From contig JAHIZO010000005.1 in NCBI GenBank assembly GCA_018814405.1, forward strand, positions 124,001 through 188,000: a stretch of DNA of 64,000 nt. Reading direction: 5' to 3'. A program made the translations under genes and the position numbers. Every line of letters starts with the position of its first letter. The first letter of the stretch is position 1. The DNA is from Gammaproteobacteria bacterium (GTDB lineage Bacteria; Pseudomonadota; Gammaproteobacteria; Burkholderiales; Gallionellaceae). Positions 9,031 through 22,115 of this stretch are shown here, piece after piece. The notes beneath the pieces are model-generated. The model saw only the letters and a program-made list of their open reading frames with translations. It was not told the origin of the DNA and did no database searches.

Positions 9031-9853
9031 ATCGCGTGTGATCACAGCCTTCATCATGCTGGTGTTGCTACTGGCTGCGTTGTTCCTTTTACCTGAGCTT
9101 GGCTGGTCTTTGTTGGTGATCGCCATGGTGATGCAGGGCACGTCGGAATGGGCGCGTTTGTCAAAACTGCAGGGGATGCATGCAAATATGTATTGGGGCG
9201 CTACGCTGTTGTTGATGCTGAGTCTGTTGTGGTTGGATATGAACTTGGAACCGGGGGCGATGAACTATCCGCATCTGACTGCCTATCTGTTCTCGGCTGT
9301 TCTATGGTTGATCGTGGTGCCAGCCTGGCTGATGAGTGGTGTGAAAGTGACACACAAAGGTTTGATGATGCTGGTCGGCTGGCTGGTGTTGGTGCCGACC
9401 GGATTGGCTATGATCGATCTGCGTGCTTGGGGCCCCGGTCCGTGGATGTTGCTGTTTGTGATGGGGCTGGTGTGGGTGGCTGACATTGCCGCATATTTCG
9501 CCGGTCGCAAGTATGGCAAGACTAAGCTGGCACCCAGTATCAGCCCGGGCAAGACCTGGGAAGGTGTTGCCGGTGCAATCTTTGGCGTCTCCATCTATGT
9601 GGCGTTGGTGTGGACGTTCAGCGACGAATTCGCTCGTTTGCAGATATTGCCGGCGATGATGCTCACAGCCTGGTGGTGGGTGGTGCTGGCGGTGATGGGA
9701 GATCTGTTTGAATCGGCCATCAAGCGTCAGGCAGGCGTTAAGGATAGCGGGGCACTGTTGCCCGGCCATGGAGGTCTGCTTGATCGTATCGATGCGCTGA
9801 CTTCGACCTTGCCGCTGGCCATGCTGGCCTTGCTCTTTCACGGGCTGAACTAG
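9023..9853 (+). CDS. cdsA: Phosphatidate cytidylyltransferase
   Basis: CdsA makes CDP-diacylglycerol from phosphatidic acid and CTP in the inner membrane, the branch point for all phospholipids. The 276-residue protein is almost entirely hydrophobic with about eight membrane segments. It carries the family signature near the C-terminus ([18 protein letters not shown], then [11 protein letters not shown]). I chose ATG 9023 because AAGGG lies eight bases upstream; an ATG six bases earlier is too close to that site. A much longer open frame upstream overlaps uppS and is not coding. The stop TAG overlaps the dxr GTG by one base. Confidence 0.95.
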   Translation: MLKSRVITAFIMLVLLLAALFLLPELGWSLLVIAMVMQGTSEWARLSKLQGMHANMYWGATLLLMLSLLWLDMNLEPGAMNYPHLTAYLFSAVLWLIVVPAWLMSGVKVTHKGLMMLVGWLVLVPTGLAMIDLRAWGPGPWMLLFVMGLVWVADIAAYFAGRKYGKTKLAPSISPGKTWEGVAGAIFGVSIYVALVWTFSDEFARLQILPAMMLTAWWWVVLAVMGDLFESAIKRQAGVKDSGALLPGHGGLLDRIDALTSTLPLAMLALLFHGLN

Positions 9854-11034
9854 TGCAGAACATTACCGTTCTTGGTTCCACGGGCAGTATTGGCAAAAGC
9901 ACGCTGGATGTCGTTGCACGTCATCCGGATCGTTACCGCATCATCGCGTTGACCGCGAATCAGCAAGATGAGTTGCTATTCGAGCAATGTCGTCAGTTCC
10001 GTCCGCATTTTGCCGTGCTGCTCGACGAGGCTGCCGCCGAACGTTTGCGTAAGCACATCGCTATTGCAGGTCTGGATGTTGAAGTGTTGTGCGGCAATGA
10101 AGCATTGGTGCGGGTCGCCACCTTGCCGGATGTCGATGCAGTGATGGCAGCCATTGTCGGTGCGGCGGGCATGCGTCCCACGCTGGCGGCTGCGGAAGCG
10201 GGTAAGAAGGTGCTGTTGGCGAACAAAGAGACACTGGTGTTGGCTGGTCATCTGTTCATGGATGCAGTGCGCCGCAGCGGTGCGGTGCTGTTGCCTATCG
10301 ACAGTGAGCACAACGCCATCTTCCAGTCCTTGCCGCACGATTATGCGGGCAATATGCAGCAGAGTGGCGTCAGCAAGATATTGCTCACCGCGTCAGGTGG
10401 CCCGTTCCGCAACACACCTTTGTCCGAACTACAGAGTGTCACACCAGATCAAGCCTGCGCCCACCCCAACTGGAGCATGGGACGCAAGATTTCAGTCGAT
10501 TCCGCCAGCATGATGAATAAAGGTTTGGAAGTGATCGAAGCGCATTGGCTATTCAATGCCGCAGCCGATGACATTCAGGTCGTGGTGCATCCGCAAAGTG
10601 TGATCCATTCCATGGTGCAATATGTTGATGGCTCGGTGTTGGCGCAGTTGGGCAATCCGGACATGCGCACGCCCATCGCCTATGCCCTAGCGTGGCCGGA
10701 GCGCATCAGTTCCGGCGTGGCGCCGCTGGATCTTTTCGCCATCGCCAAACTGGATTTCGTGGCGCCTGATCTTGAACGATTCCCTTGCCTGGCTTTGGCA
10801 TATCGTGCGTTGCGTGAAGGTGGCACTGTGCCGGCCTTGCTCAATGCGGCTAATGAAGTTGCGGTGGACGCGTTCCTCAATCATCACATCGCCTTTTTGG
10901 ATATACCGCGCCTGATCGAATCAGTGATAGCAAGAGTGCCCCGTACCGAAGTACATCAGTTGCAGGATGTTCTGGACGCCGATGCTGCAGCCCGTGTAGC
11001 CGCGCAGGCGTGGGTGGAGCAAAATTCAAAGTGA
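9853..11034 (+). CDS. dxr: 1-deoxy-D-xylulose 5-phosphate reductoisomerase
   Basis: Dxr converts 1-deoxy-D-xylulose 5-phosphate to 2-C-methyl-D-erythritol 4-phosphate with NADPH, the committed step of the MEP isoprenoid pathway. At 393 residues it has the normal length. The N-terminal NADPH motif is [25 protein letters not shown] and the [15 protein letters not shown] block mark the metal and substrate site. The start is GTG 9853, overlapping the cdsA stop by one base. The gene supplies precursors for uppS two genes upstream. A 73-base gap separates it from rseP. Confidence 0.97.
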   Translation: MQNITVLGSTGSIGKSTLDVVARHPDRYRIIALTANQQDELLFEQCRQFRPHFAVLLDEAAAERLRKHIAIAGLDVEVLCGNEALVRVATLPDVDAVMAAIVGAAGMRPTLAAAEAGKKVLLANKETLVLAGHLFMDAVRRSGAVLLPIDSEHNAIFQSLPHDYAGNMQQSGVSKILLTASGGPFRNTPLSELQSVTPDQACAHPNWSMGRKISVDSASMMNKGLEVIEAHWLFNAAADDIQVVVHPQSVIHSMVQYVDGSVLAQLGNPDMRTPIAYALAWPERISSGVAPLDLFAIAKLDFVAPDLERFPCLALAYRALREGGTVPALLNAANEVAVDAFLNHHIAFLDIPRLIESVIARVPRTEVHQLQDVLDADAAARVAAQAWVEQNSK

Positions 11035-11107
11035 GGATCGGGCCGGTACTGAACCTCTGTATACCTGTAATGTCAGCGGGAATATGCCCTGCGGAACCCT
11101 TTAAACC

Positions 11108-12463
11108 ATGATCACCTTGTTGGCATTTGTCGTTGCAATCGTCGTGCTAGTAGTGTTCCACGAGTATGGGCACTATCTGGTCGCGCGTTGGTGTGGCGTG
11201 AAGGTGCTGCGTTTCTCGGTTGGTTTCGGCAATGTCATCTATTCACGCCGTATCGGCAAAGACGGTACCGAATGGGCGCTGTCGGCCATTCCATTGGGTG
11301 GTTACGTCAAGATGTTGGATGAGCGCGAAGGCGATGTGCCGCCTAACGAATTGCGCTACGCCTACAATCGCAAACCGGTGTTGCAGCGCATGGCTATCGT
11401 GGTGGCAGGACCGCTGGCCAATCTGCTGTTGGCTGTCGTGCTGTACTGGGCGTTGTTCATGTACGGTGTGCCGGGGGTCAAGCCGGTGCTGGGGGAGATA
11501 GCGTCCGGCACCCCGGCTGCAGTCGCTTCCTTGCAAACTCAAAGCACCATCGTCAGCATCAACGGAAAAGCCACGCAAAGTTGGCAAGAGGTACGTTGGA
11601 CCCTGCTTGAACTGATCCTGCAGCAGCGCGCTGCCACACTGGAACTGCGAGACAAAGCCGGTGTTGTCATGGTGCGTGACCTAGATATGTCGTATCTGAG
11701 CGCGGCCGACCTGGATGGCGACTTCATGCGTAAGTTGGGCTTGCTACCTTATCAGCCGCCGGTGTATCCGGTCATCGGGCAGTTGACCAATGACGGGGCG
11801 GCGGCGCAGGCGGGCATGAAAACAGGTGACTTGGTGCTGACCGTGAACGGCGAAGCGATTGCGCTATGGGAAGATTGGGTCAAAGTGATACGCGCCAATC
11901 CCGAGCATATTTTGCAGCTGGAGATCGAACGTGACGGGGCGCTGATGGGCCTGACTATCAAGCCGGCAGCAATGATGGATAAAGGCGAACGTATCGGCCG
12001 TATCGGTGCGGGGGCACAGATCGATCAAAAAGCTTTTGAGGCATTGCTGACTGAAGTACGTTACCCGCCGTTGCGAGCACTGTCTGAAGGGCTAAGCAAG
12101 ACTTGGGAGACGGCCGTCATCAGCCTGAAGATGATGGGCAAGATGGTCATGGGCGAAGTGTCGCTGAAGAACCTGTCCGGCCCGATCACCATCGCCGACT
12201 ATGCCGGTCAGTCGGCGCAGATGGGCTTGGGGGCCTATGTGGGTTTCTTGGCACTGATCAGCATCAGTCTGGGAATATTGAATCTGCTGCCGATCCCGTT
12301 ATTGGATGGCGGTCATTTGCTGTATTATTCGGTCGAATTTTTCAAGGGCAGTCCGGTCTCTGACGATCTGTGGGAAGCAGGACAGAAAGTCGGTATCGCA
12401 CTCTTGGTGACCATGATGGCTTTTGCGTTGTACAACGACGTGAGCCGCCTGATTTTGGGTTGA
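11108..12463 (+). CDS. rseP: Site-2 zinc metalloprotease RseP
   Basis: RseP cleaves the transmembrane anti-sigma factor RseA in the sigma-E envelope stress cascade and removes leftover signal peptides. The 451-residue protein has the intramembrane zinc motif HEYGH at residues 18-22, periplasmic PDZ domains in the middle (about 110-300), and the C-terminal LDGGH motif in PIPLLDGGHLL. It lies directly before bamA, six bases away, so outer-membrane assembly and its stress protease are co-expressed. Confidence 0.97.
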   Translation: MITLLAFVVAIVVLVVFHEYGHYLVARWCGVKVLRFSVGFGNVIYSRRIGKDGTEWALSAIPLGGYVKMLDEREGDVPPNELRYAYNRKPVLQRMAIVVAGPLANLLLAVVLYWALFMYGVPGVKPVLGEIASGTPAAVASLQTQSTIVSINGKATQSWQEVRWTLLELILQQRAATLELRDKAGVVMVRDLDMSYLSAADLDGDFMRKLGLLPYQPPVYPVIGQLTNDGAAAQAGMKTGDLVLTVNGEAIALWEDWVKVIRANPEHILQLEIERDGALMGLTIKPAAMMDKGERIGRIGAGAQIDQKAFEALLTEVRYPPLRALSEGLSKTWETAVISLKMMGKMVMGEVSLKNLSGPITIADYAGQSAQMGLGAYVGFLALISISLGILNLLPIPLLDGGHLLYYSVEFFKGSPVSDDLWEAGQKVGIALLVTMMAFALYNDVSRLILG

Positions 12464-12469
12464 TAAATA

Positions 12470-14752
12470 ATGGATTTTATAAAACTAGCTGGCGTGATCG
12501 CGCTTGTATATGGCGCGTCCGCCTGGGCAGGTCAATCTTTCGTAGTGAAAGATATCCGCATCGAGGGTATTCAGCGCACCGAGGCAGGGACCGTATTCAG
12601 CTATCTGCCGGTCAAGGTCGGCGATACACTGGACGACGAACGTTCAACGGCAGCGCTGCATGCCCTGTTTGCTACCGGTTTTTTCAAGGATGTGCAACTG
12701 TTGGCCGATCAGGGCGTGTTGGTGGTACGCGTACAGGAGCGTCCGACCATTGCCAGTGTCGAACTGGACGGCATCAAAGATTTTCCCAAGCCGCAGTTGC
12801 TGGACAACCTCAAGCTGGTCGGGCTGGCCGAAGGTCGCATCTTCGACAAATCGGCCTTGGAGAAATCCGAGAACGAATTGAAGCGGCAGTACATCGCTCG
12901 CGGCAAGTATGGGGTGGTAGTGAAGACCACGGTGACCGAGTTGGAGCGCAATCGCGTTGCTGTCAGTCTGGTCGTGGTCGAAGGCAAGCCATCCAAGATC
13001 CGTCAGATCAATATCATCGGCAACCAGCATTTCAGTGATGACGATCTGTTGGGCGAGATGAAGCTGACCACACCCGGCTGGTTCTCCTGGCTCACCAACA
13101 ATGATCAATATTCCAAGCCCAAGCTGTCCGCCGACATCGAGTCCATCCGTAGTCTGTACCTGAATTCGGGTTATATGGATTTCTCCATCGATTCGACCAA
13201 TGTAACGATCTCTGCCGACAAAAAGGATATCTACATCACACTCAATCTGGCAGAAGGCGAACAATATTCCATCTCCGACATCAAGGTGGCGGGTGCCAAG
13301 AACGTGTTCAGTAACGAAGCTTTGCGCGCCATGGTCGATGTGCAGCCGGGGCAGGTATTCTCGCGTGAGGCGCTGACTGCCGCTTCGGAGAAGATCCGCG
13401 AGAATCTGGGCGAGGAGGGCTATGCCTTCGCCAACGTTAACATCGTACCGGATATCGACAAAGAGAAGCACCAGGCTGCATTCACCTTCGTGGTTGACCC
13501 TATGCAACGCGCGTATGTGCGTAACATCAATATTTCTGGCAATGATAAGACCAAGGACGAAGTCGTGCGGCGCGAGTTCCGACAGATGGAAGGCGGTTGG
13601 TTCGCCACCTCCAAGATCAAAAAGTCCAAGCAGCGCATCGATCGATTGGATTTCTTTGAAAGCGTGAATGTAGAGACACATCAGGTACCCGGCAGCACCG
13701 ACCAACTCGATCTGGATCTGACGGTGGCAGAGAAATCGACCGGTAACTTCAACATCGGTATGGGTTTCAGTAACGGCGAGGGTCTTACCTTCATGGGGGG
13801 CGTTACGCAGACCAACCTGTTCGGTACCGGTAACTACCTGTCTACCCAGATCAACACCAGCAAGGTGAACCAGGTTTATTCTGTGTCCTACACCAATCCG
13901 TATTACACGGATGACGGTGTCAGCCGCGGCTTCGATATCTATAAGCGCCGTTCAGATGTAACTTCGACTTCTATCAGCCAGTACACCTCAGAGACCTACG
14001 GCGCAGGTATCCGCTACGCTGTGCCGATCAGTGACGAAGAGATGTTCCATTACGGACTGGCACTGGAGAACACCGCAATTGGCTTGACCACCAATAGTCC
14101 GCAGCGATTCATCGATTACATTGCCACCTTTGGCAAGACTAATCAGAACGTGCTGGGTACCATCGGCTGGTCGCGTGATACGCGCGATAACGCGCTGTTC
14201 CCGAGTGAAGGGGCGACGCAACGCGCCAATATCGAAGCCTCTCTGCCGGTATCAGGACAGCGTTTTTACAAGTTCACTTACACCCAGCAGTGGTACCAAC
14301 CGCTGACCGAGAGCCTGATCCTGCACCTGAACGGTGACTTGGGGGTGGCGGACGGCTATAGCGGCATGACCTTACCGTTCTTCAAGAATCTGTATGCGGG
14401 GGGATCGGGAACTGTACGCGGATATGATTACAACTCACTGGGGCCGCGCGACGGCAACGGCTATTCGCTGGGCGGTAACAGGCGTGTGGTGGGTAATGCC
14501 GAGATCCTGTTCCCCATGCCGGGCATGGAAAAGAGCAGGTCGCTGCGCATGAGTCTGTTCGTTGACGGCGGCGCGGTCTACGGCGATGCTACGCAGCAGC
14601 CGGCGTCGGAGGGAATGCGCTATGCTGGCGGCTTGGGACTGACCTGGTTCTCACCAGCCGGTCCGATACAGATCAGTTGGGCCAAGGCATTGAATTCGCA
14701 GCCGCAGGACAAATTGCAATTCTTCCAGTTCACCATGGGCGGCATGTTCTAA
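12470..14752 (+). CDS. bamA: Outer membrane protein assembly factor BamA
   Basis: BamA is the Omp85 insertase that folds beta-barrels into the outer membrane. The 760-residue product has a signal peptide ending around AWAG, five POTRA domains (about residues 22-420) and a C-terminal 16-strand barrel. The barrel contains the VRGYDYNSLGPRD segment (the conserved VRGF-type loop 6 motif) and ends in a terminal phenylalanine (FTMGGMF), the outer-membrane targeting signature. The skp chaperone that delivers substrates follows after 43 bases. Confidence 0.97.
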   Translation: MDFIKLAGVIALVYGASAWAGQSFVVKDIRIEGIQRTEAGTVFSYLPVKVGDTLDDERSTAALHALFATGFFKDVQLLADQGVLVVRVQERPTIASVELDGIKDFPKPQLLDNLKLVGLAEGRIFDKSALEKSENELKRQYIARGKYGVVVKTTVTELERNRVAVSLVVVEGKPSKIRQINIIGNQHFSDDDLLGEMKLTTPGWFSWLTNNDQYSKPKLSADIESIRSLYLNSGYMDFSIDSTNVTISADKKDIYITLNLAEGEQYSISDIKVAGAKNVFSNEALRAMVDVQPGQVFSREALTAASEKIRENLGEEGYAFANVNIVPDIDKEKHQAAFTFVVDPMQRAYVRNINISGNDKTKDEVVRREFRQMEGGWFATSKIKKSKQRIDRLDFFESVNVETHQVPGSTDQLDLDLTVAEKSTGNFNIGMGFSNGEGLTFMGGVTQTNLFGTGNYLSTQINTSKVNQVYSVSYTNPYYTDDGVSRGFDIYKRRSDVTSTSISQYTSETYGAGIRYAVPISDEEMFHYGLALENTAIGLTTNSPQRFIDYIATFGKTNQNVLGTIGWSRDTRDNALFPSEGATQRANIEASLPVSGQRFYKFTYTQQWYQPLTESLILHLNGDLGVADGYSGMTLPFFKNLYAGGSGTVRGYDYNSLGPRDGNGYSLGGNRRVVGNAEILFPMPGMEKSRSLRMSLFVDGGAVYGDATQQPASEGMRYAGGLGLTWFSPAGPIQISWAKALNSQPQDKLQFFQFTMGGMF

Positions 14753-14795
14753 CGGGCGATATCTTCGCGGGCTAGGCGTCCAACAAGGAGTAAAC

Positions 14796-15311
14796 ATGAA
14801 GAACATATTCGTTACATTCATTTTTGGAGCACTGATCGCATCCAATGTTCAGGCGAGCGATTTCCGGATCGGCATCGTCGATACCGAACGTATCCTGCGC
14901 GAATCTGCGCAGGCACTTGCAGCCCAGAAAAAAATTGATAAAGAGTTCGCCGTGCGCGATCAGGAGATCAAGAAGCTGGCTGGTGAACTCAAGGATGCAC
15001 AACAGGATCTGGATAAGAACCGCAGCAAGATGTCCGATGCTTCGCGTCGTATCAAAGAACGCGAGATCGCCAACCTCAATCTTCAACTGCAAACTCGCCA
15101 GCGCGAGTTCCGCGAGGACCTGAGCCTGCGCCAGAACGAAGAGCTGGCACAGATCCTCGCCAAGGCAGACAAAGCGATCCGTGCCATTGCGGAGAGCGAA
15201 CAATATGACGTCATATTGCAGGAAGCCGTCTACCGGAATCCGCGTGTAGATATCACAGACAAGGTACTCAAATATCTGGAAGGCGAACCACTGTCCGCAT
15301 CGGGCAAGTGA
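14796..15311 (+). CDS. skp: Periplasmic chaperone Skp/OmpH
   Basis: Skp is a trimeric jellyfish-like periplasmic holdase for unfolded outer-membrane proteins. The 171-residue product has a cleavable signal peptide (cleavage near NVQA-S), then a short beta segment (FRIGIVDTERIL) and a long charged coiled coil at about residues 40-120 that forms the tentacles. AAGGAG precedes ATG 14796 at the ideal distance. Position between bamA and lpxD is the classical one. Confidence 0.95.
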   Translation: MKNIFVTFIFGALIASNVQASDFRIGIVDTERILRESAQALAAQKKIDKEFAVRDQEIKKLAGELKDAQQDLDKNRSKMSDASRRIKEREIANLNLQLQTRQREFREDLSLRQNEELAQILAKADKAIRAIAESEQYDVILQEAVYRNPRVDITDKVLKYLEGEPLSASGK

Positions 15312-15331
15312 TAGTTCGATAGGTGGGATAG

Positions 15332-16372
15332 ATGGAGCGACCGAACTACAGCCTAGCCGACATCGTTGCCCGCTTCGGCGGACAGGTGCTGGGAGATGCA
15401 CAAACTGCCGTATCGCAGATCGCCACGCTGGAAAAGGCCGGTCAAGGTCATATCGCTTTCCTTGCCAATACAAAATATCGCAAACAACTGGAAGATAGTC
15501 ATGCTTCCGCGGTGATACTTGGTGCCGCCGATGTCGAGCTGACCCAGCGCCCGCGTATCGTGGCGGCTAATCCGTATTCCTATTTTGCCAAGCTGTCCGC
15601 ATTTCTAAATCCCTTGCGTGAGTATGCGCCCGGCATCCATCCCAGCGCGGTAATCGATGCAGGCGCGCATGTGTCTCCGGATGCGCATATTGGTGCCAAT
15701 GTATGGGTAGGGGAGGGCGCGCGTATCGGTGCACGCTGCGTGGTGATGGCCGGTTGCATGGTCGGTGAGCAGGTGACGCTGGGTGAGCATGTGCGGCTGT
15801 ATCCCAATGCCAGCGTGTATCATGGTTGTACGCTGGGCGATCACGTCATCGTACATTCCGGTGCCGTGATCGGCGCAGACGGCTTCGGCATCGCTATGGA
15901 AGAAGGGCGCTGGCTGAAGATCCCGCAGATCGGTCGCGTCGTCATCGGCGACCATGTCGAGATCGGTGCCAACACCACCATCGACCGTGGTGCGCTGGAC
16001 GACACCGTGATCGAAGAGGGCGTGAAATTGGACAACCAGATCCAGATCGCACACAACGTGCGCATCGGTGCGCATACCGCCATCGCCGGCTGTGTTGGCA
16101 TCGCGGGCAGCGCGCGCATCGGACGTTACTGCCGCATCGGCGGGGGCGCCATCATCCTCGGTCATCTGCAGGTTGCGGACGAAGTGGAAGTCTCTGCCGG
16201 TACGGTGATCACCAAGAGCATCGAGAAGGGCAGCTACACCGGCACCTATCCGTTCAGCGACAATCAAGCCTGGCGGCGCAACGCGGCACAACTGCGCCAC
16301 CTGGACGAGATGGCGAAACGCATCAAACAACTTGAACACGATATTGAAACATTGAAGGGGAGAGAAGCATGA
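15332..16372 (+). CDS. lpxD: UDP-3-O-acylglucosamine N-acyltransferase LpxD
   Basis: LpxD adds the second hydroxyacyl chain to UDP-3-O-acylglucosamine in lipid A synthesis. The 346-residue protein has the N-terminal uridine-binding domain (about 1-100), a left-handed beta-helix of hexapeptide repeats (about 100-305, including the GADGFGIAM catalytic region) and a C-terminal helical extension. The stop TGA overlaps the fabZ ATG at 16369. Confidence 0.97.
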   Translation: MERPNYSLADIVARFGGQVLGDAQTAVSQIATLEKAGQGHIAFLANTKYRKQLEDSHASAVILGAADVELTQRPRIVAANPYSYFAKLSAFLNPLREYAPGIHPSAVIDAGAHVSPDAHIGANVWVGEGARIGARCVVMAGCMVGEQVTLGEHVRLYPNASVYHGCTLGDHVIVHSGAVIGADGFGIAMEEGRWLKIPQIGRVVIGDHVEIGANTTIDRGALDDTVIEEGVKLDNQIQIAHNVRIGAHTAIAGCVGIAGSARIGRYCRIGGGAIILGHLQVADEVEVSAGTVITKSIEKGSYTGTYPFSDNQAWRRNAAQLRHLDEMAKRIKQLEHDIETLKGREA

Positions 16373-16815
16373 GCATCACCATGGACATACATGAAGTACT
16401 GGAACACCTGCCGCACCGTTATCCGTTCCTGTTGATCGACCGCGTGCTGGACGTGGTGCCGAACGAGCGCATCGTGGCGCTCAAGAACGTGACCATGAAT
16501 GAGCCGTTCTTCCCCGGCCACTATCCGCATCACCCGGTGATGCCGGGCGTGTTGATCATTGAGGCGATGGCGCAGGCTTCCGCCTTGTTGTCGTTCAAGA
16601 GCATGGGTACAAAGCCGGATGAGAATTCGGTGTACTACTTCGTCGGTATCGACAATGCGCGCTTCAAGCGTCCTGTCAGCCCTGGTGACCAATTGATCTT
16701 CCGCATGGAGCTGACCATGAATCGTCGTGGTATGTTCAAGTTCAAGGGCACGGCCGAAGTGGATGGACAGATCGCTGCTGAAGCGGAACTGATCTGCGCA
16801 ATCAAGGATAAGTAA
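16369..16815 (+). CDS. fabZ: 3-hydroxyacyl-ACP dehydratase FabZ
   Basis: FabZ dehydrates 3-hydroxyacyl-ACP in fatty acid elongation and competes with LpxA and LpxD for the same substrate, which explains its place between them. The 148-residue hot-dog-fold protein shows [11 protein letters not shown] near residue 16, the catalytic His in FFPGHYP and the catalytic Glu in [11 protein letters not shown] 16369 overlaps the lpxD stop; an in-frame ATG four codons later (16381) is an alternative. The stop overlaps lpxA by one base. Confidence 0.97.
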   Translation: MSITMDIHEVLEHLPHRYPFLLIDRVLDVVPNERIVALKNVTMNEPFFPGHYPHHPVMPGVLIIEAMAQASALLSFKSMGTKPDENSVYYFVGIDNARFKRPVSPGDQLIFRMELTMNRRGMFKFKGTAEVDGQIAAEAELICAIKDK

Positions 16816-17594
16816 TGAGCGAATTGCGCCATCCGACCGCCATCATCCATCCGGGCGCCAAGCTGGCCGACGATGTCAGTGTCGGTCCTTACACTATCAT
16901 CGGTGAGCACGTCCAGATCGGTGCCGGTACCACGGTTGGTCCGCATGTGGTCATCAATGGTCACACCACCATCGGTAAGAACAACCGCATCTTCCAGTTC
17001 TCCTCGCTGGGCGAGATCCCGCAGGACAAGAAGTATGCAAACGAGCCGACACGTTTAGAGATCGGCGACAACAACATGATCCGTGAGTTCTGCACCTTCA
17101 ATTTGGGAACAGAGCAGGACGGCGGTGTGACGCGCCTCGGCAACAACAACTGGATCATGGCCTATGTACATCTGGCGCATGATTGCCAGGTCGGCAACAA
17201 CACCATCTTCGCCAACAACGCGCAACTGGCCGGGCATGTGATCGTGGAAGATTTTGCCATCCTCGGTGGTTTCACAGTGGTGCACCAGTTCGTGCAGATC
17301 GGTGCACATGTCATCACCGGCATGGGCAGCATCCTGTTCCAGGATATTCCGACCTATGTCACCGTCTCCGGCAATCCCGCAGCGCCTCATGGCACCAATT
17401 CGGAAGGTCTGAAGCGTCGTGGCTTCTCCAGCGCTGCCGTGATGGCGATCAAACGAGCCTACAAGACTTTGTACAAATCCGGCATGACGCTGGAGGAGGC
17501 AAAGTCAGCATTGGCCGCGCAAGCGGCCGCGCATCCCGAGCTGCAGGCTATGGTGGATTTCCTCGGACGTAGCCAGCGCGGCATCGTCCGTTAA
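16815..17594 (+). CDS. lpxA: UDP-N-acetylglucosamine acyltransferase LpxA
   Basis: LpxA catalyses the first step of lipid A synthesis, 3-O-acylation of UDP-GlcNAc. The 259-residue protein is a hexapeptide-repeat beta-helix over the first 190 residues, including [11 protein letters not shown] with the catalytic His near residue 120, and ends in a helical domain. The start shares one base with the fabZ stop, and lpxB starts three bases after its stop. Confidence 0.97.
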   Translation: MSELRHPTAIIHPGAKLADDVSVGPYTIIGEHVQIGAGTTVGPHVVINGHTTIGKNNRIFQFSSLGEIPQDKKYANEPTRLEIGDNNMIREFCTFNLGTEQDGGVTRLGNNNWIMAYVHLAHDCQVGNNTIFANNAQLAGHVIVEDFAILGGFTVVHQFVQIGAHVITGMGSILFQDIPTYVTVSGNPAAPHGTNSEGLKRRGFSSAAVMAIKRAYKTLYKSGMTLEEAKSALAAQAAAHPELQAMVDFLGRSQRGIVR

Positions 17595-17596
17595 TC

Positions 17597-18760
17597 ATGT
17601 CTGAACCAGTCAAGACCATCGCCATCGTGGCGGGCGAGGCGTCGGGCGATATGCTCGCCAGCATGTTGATGCAGGCAATCAAGCAAGCCTATCCGGCAGT
17701 GCGTTTCATCGGTATCGGTGGCCCCAAGATGCAGGTAATCGGTATGGAAGTCCTGTTCCCTTTGGAAAAGCTCGCCGTACGCGGCTACGTCGAAGTGCTG
17801 CGCCATTACCGTGAGATCGTCGGCATCCGCAATCAGTTACGTAAACGTTTCATCGCGCAAAAACCGGACTTATTCATCGGCGTGGACGCACCCGATTTCA
17901 ATCTCGATCTTGAGCTGGCTTTGAAATCCCACGGCATCCCGACCGTGCATTACGTCAGTCCTTCCATCTGGGCTTGGCGCGGCGAGCGTATCAACAAGAT
18001 CAAAAAGGCTGTCTCACACATACTGGCACTGTTTCCGTTCGAAGCGCCTTTGTATGAGCAGGCCGGTGTGCCGGTCACATACGTCGGTCATCCGCTGGCC
18101 GATTTCATGCCCGAGCAGCCCAAGCGAGAAGCGATGCGAGAACAGATGCGTATTCTGCCCAAGACCGCTAAGGTGTTCGCGCTGTTGCCGGGCAGTCGCC
18201 AGAGCGAGGTGCGCCAGCTTGCCGAGACCTATATCGAGACCGCCAAACAGATATGGCAGCAATGTCCCGAGGCGCAATTCCTGGTGCCGTTGGCGACACG
18301 CGAGACACGTAACATCTTCGAGCATGTGCGCTGGAAACTGCATGCACAGGATCTGCCGATGACGCTGTTGTTCGGTCATTCGCATGACGCGATGATCGCT
18401 GCTGACGGTGTGCTGGTCGCCTCCGGCACCGCGACGCTGGAAGCTGCATTGCTCAAGCGGCCAATGGTCATCACCTACAAGATGCCAGCACTGTCCTGGT
18501 GGATGCATAGGCGCAAGATGTATCAGCGCTGGGTGGGACTCCCCAATATTCTGGCAGAGCGTTTTGTGGTACCCGAGATACTGCAGGACGATGCGACGCC
18601 GCAGAATCTGGCACAAGCATTATTGAACTTAGTTAACAGCAAATCGGCTGTGGCAGAGTTGGAGCAGACCTTCACCGCAATGCATCACATTTTGCGCCAG
18701 AATACTGCGCAGAAAGCGGCGGCAGCGATATTGCCGTTCCTGATAAAAGATGCAGACTAG
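17597..18760 (+). CDS. lpxB: Lipid-A-disaccharide synthase LpxB
   Basis: LpxB is the GT-B-type (GT19) glycosyltransferase that condenses UDP-2,3-diacylglucosamine with lipid X. The 387-residue protein shows the N-terminal [11 protein letters not shown] motif, VDAPDFN near residue 96, YVSPSIWAW near residue 117 and [13 protein letters not shown] near residue 196. The rnhB ATG at 18750 lies inside its last codons. Confidence 0.97.
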   Translation: MSEPVKTIAIVAGEASGDMLASMLMQAIKQAYPAVRFIGIGGPKMQVIGMEVLFPLEKLAVRGYVEVLRHYREIVGIRNQLRKRFIAQKPDLFIGVDAPDFNLDLELALKSHGIPTVHYVSPSIWAWRGERINKIKKAVSHILALFPFEAPLYEQAGVPVTYVGHPLADFMPEQPKREAMREQMRILPKTAKVFALLPGSRQSEVRQLAETYIETAKQIWQQCPEAQFLVPLATRETRNIFEHVRWKLHAQDLPMTLLFGHSHDAMIAADGVLVASGTATLEAALLKRPMVITYKMPALSWWMHRRKMYQRWVGLPNILAERFVVPEILQDDATPQNLAQALLNLVNSKSAVAELEQTFTAMHHILRQNTAQKAAAAILPFLIKDAD

Positions 18761-19346
18761 TCTGCTCATCTGCGGTGTGGATGAAGCCGGTCGCGGCCCG
18801 CTGGCCGGGCCGGTGAGCGCGGCGGCGGTGATCCTCGATCCTGCACGTCCCATCGCTGGTCTGGCCGACTCCAAGAAATTGTCCGAGAAGCAGCGTGACC
18901 GTTTGGCACCCATCATCCGCGAGCAGGCATTGGCTTGGTGCGTCGCCTATGCCGAGCCGCACGAGATCGACGAGATCAATATCCTGCAAGCGACCTTGCT
19001 GGCGATGAAGCGTGCAGTCGAAGGCTTGTCGCTGCGGCCGCAACAGATTCTGGTGGACGGCCTGTATTGCCCGGACACCGGCATCCCCAGTGAAGCGATC
19101 GTCAAGGGGGACAGCAAAGTGGCAGCGATCTCTGCTGCATCAATCTTGGCCAAGACCGCACGCGACGAGATCATGTTGCAGATGCACGAGCGTTATCCGC
19201 AATACGGATTCGATGCGCACAAGGGTTATCCCACGGTTGTTCATCTGGCGGCCTTGCGTACACACGGTGTGCTGGACATCCATCGACTATCATTCAAACC
19301 AGTGCGAGAAGCGATCGCACCACTTTCACAGGAGCCTATATGCTGA
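18750..19346 (+). CDS. rnhB: Ribonuclease HII
   Basis: RNase HII nicks RNA in RNA-DNA hybrids and starts excision of misincorporated ribonucleotides. The 198-residue protein has the catalytic [14 protein letters not shown] motif at residues 9-22, [10 protein letters not shown] near residue 41 and the later acidic residues of the DEDD site. It overlaps lpxB by 11 bases; the lpxB-rnhB linkage is conserved. Its stop overlaps the start of the following membrane protein gene. Confidence 0.96.
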   Translation: MQTSLLICGVDEAGRGPLAGPVSAAAVILDPARPIAGLADSKKLSEKQRDRLAPIIREQALAWCVAYAEPHEIDEINILQATLLAMKRAVEGLSLRPQQILVDGLYCPDTGIPSEAIVKGDSKVAAISAASILAKTARDEIMLQMHERYPQYGFDAHKGYPTVVHLAALRTHGVLDIHRLSFKPVREAIAPLSQEPIC

Positions 19347-19798
19347 CCTTTTTGAAATTACTACATCTGTTTGGCGTCGTCGTTTGGATCGGCGGGATGT
19401 TCTTCGCTTACCTAGTGTTGCGTCCGACTGCGGCCAGTGTGCTGCAACCGCCGGAACGTCTGCGTCTGTGGAATGGGGTGTTCAGTCGCTTTTTCAACTG
19501 GGTATGGCTATCCATTGGCGCCATCTTGCTCAGCGGCCTGTATCTGATCTACCTGTATGGCGGCATGGGCAATGTGGGCCATTATGTGCATATCATGCTG
19601 CTGCTCGGTCTAGTGATGGTCGCTGTCTACGTCTATGTGTTCTTCGGCTGCTTCGTGCCGTTCAGCCTGAATGTGGAGAAAGAGCGCTGGAAAGAAGCGG
19701 CTGCCATGTTGAACAAGATACGCCAGCTGGTCGCCATCAATCTATCATTGGGATTGCTCACGCTGGCGGTCGCCACCATCGGTGTTCAATTCGGTTAG
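19340..19798 (+). CDS. CopD-family-like four-helix membrane protein
   Basis: A 152-residue integral membrane protein with about four transmembrane helices. The N-terminus [19 protein letters not shown] fits the CopD-like family, with His8 in the first helix and other His residues near the second and third helices. CopD proteins are linked to copper uptake or resistance, but no other copper gene is nearby, so the role is open. The start overlaps the rnhB stop by seven bases. Confidence 0.65.
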   Translation: MLTFLKLLHLFGVVVWIGGMFFAYLVLRPTAASVLQPPERLRLWNGVFSRFFNWVWLSIGAILLSGLYLIYLYGGMGNVGHYVHIMLLLGLVMVAVYVYVFFGCFVPFSLNVEKERWKEAAAMLNKIRQLVAINLSLGLLTLAVATIGVQFG

Positions 19799-19808
19799 GG
19801 AGGCAGGG

Positions 19809-20051
19809 ATGCAAAAGATCGTATTCATTCTGATATGCGCAGTGATAGGTATGGCGATCGGCTACGGCGTCTTCGGTAAGATCGCCGGCCACTATGTCAG
19901 TGTGAACAGCCTGCTGTCGTTCGGTGGCAATGCCTTGCAGAGCGCTTGGAGCTCGGTGTCCGGTCTGGCCGAGATGCGCAACAAGATCCTGTTGTGCGGT
20001 GCAGGTGGGGCGGTGGTGGGATTCCTGCTGTCCACCAGATTCAAGAAGTAA
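19809..20051 (+). CDS. Small hypothetical membrane protein
   Basis: I do not recognise this 80-residue protein. It has two hydrophobic segments (about 3-27 and 59-75) and a basic tail RFKK. ATG 19809 is chosen over an upstream in-frame ATG at 19782 because a strong GGGAGGCAGGG site stands just before it and the upstream start lies inside the preceding gene. It begins 10 bases after that gene and 31 bases before uvrB. A co-expressed pair of small membrane proteins is plausible. Confidence 0.7.
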   Translation: MQKIVFILICAVIGMAIGYGVFGKIAGHYVSVNSLLSFGGNALQSAWSSVSGLAEMRNKILLCGAGGAVVGFLLSTRFKK

Positions 20052-20082
20052 GCATTCGGGTTTTGCCTAACACCTGAAATCG

Positions 20083-22107
<2,025 letters not shown>

Positions 22108-22115
22108 GTTGAGCC

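Noticed and set aside
12644-13705. 353-codon open frame opposite bamA
   Set aside because: It is antisense to the POTRA region of bamA and has shadow-type composition.
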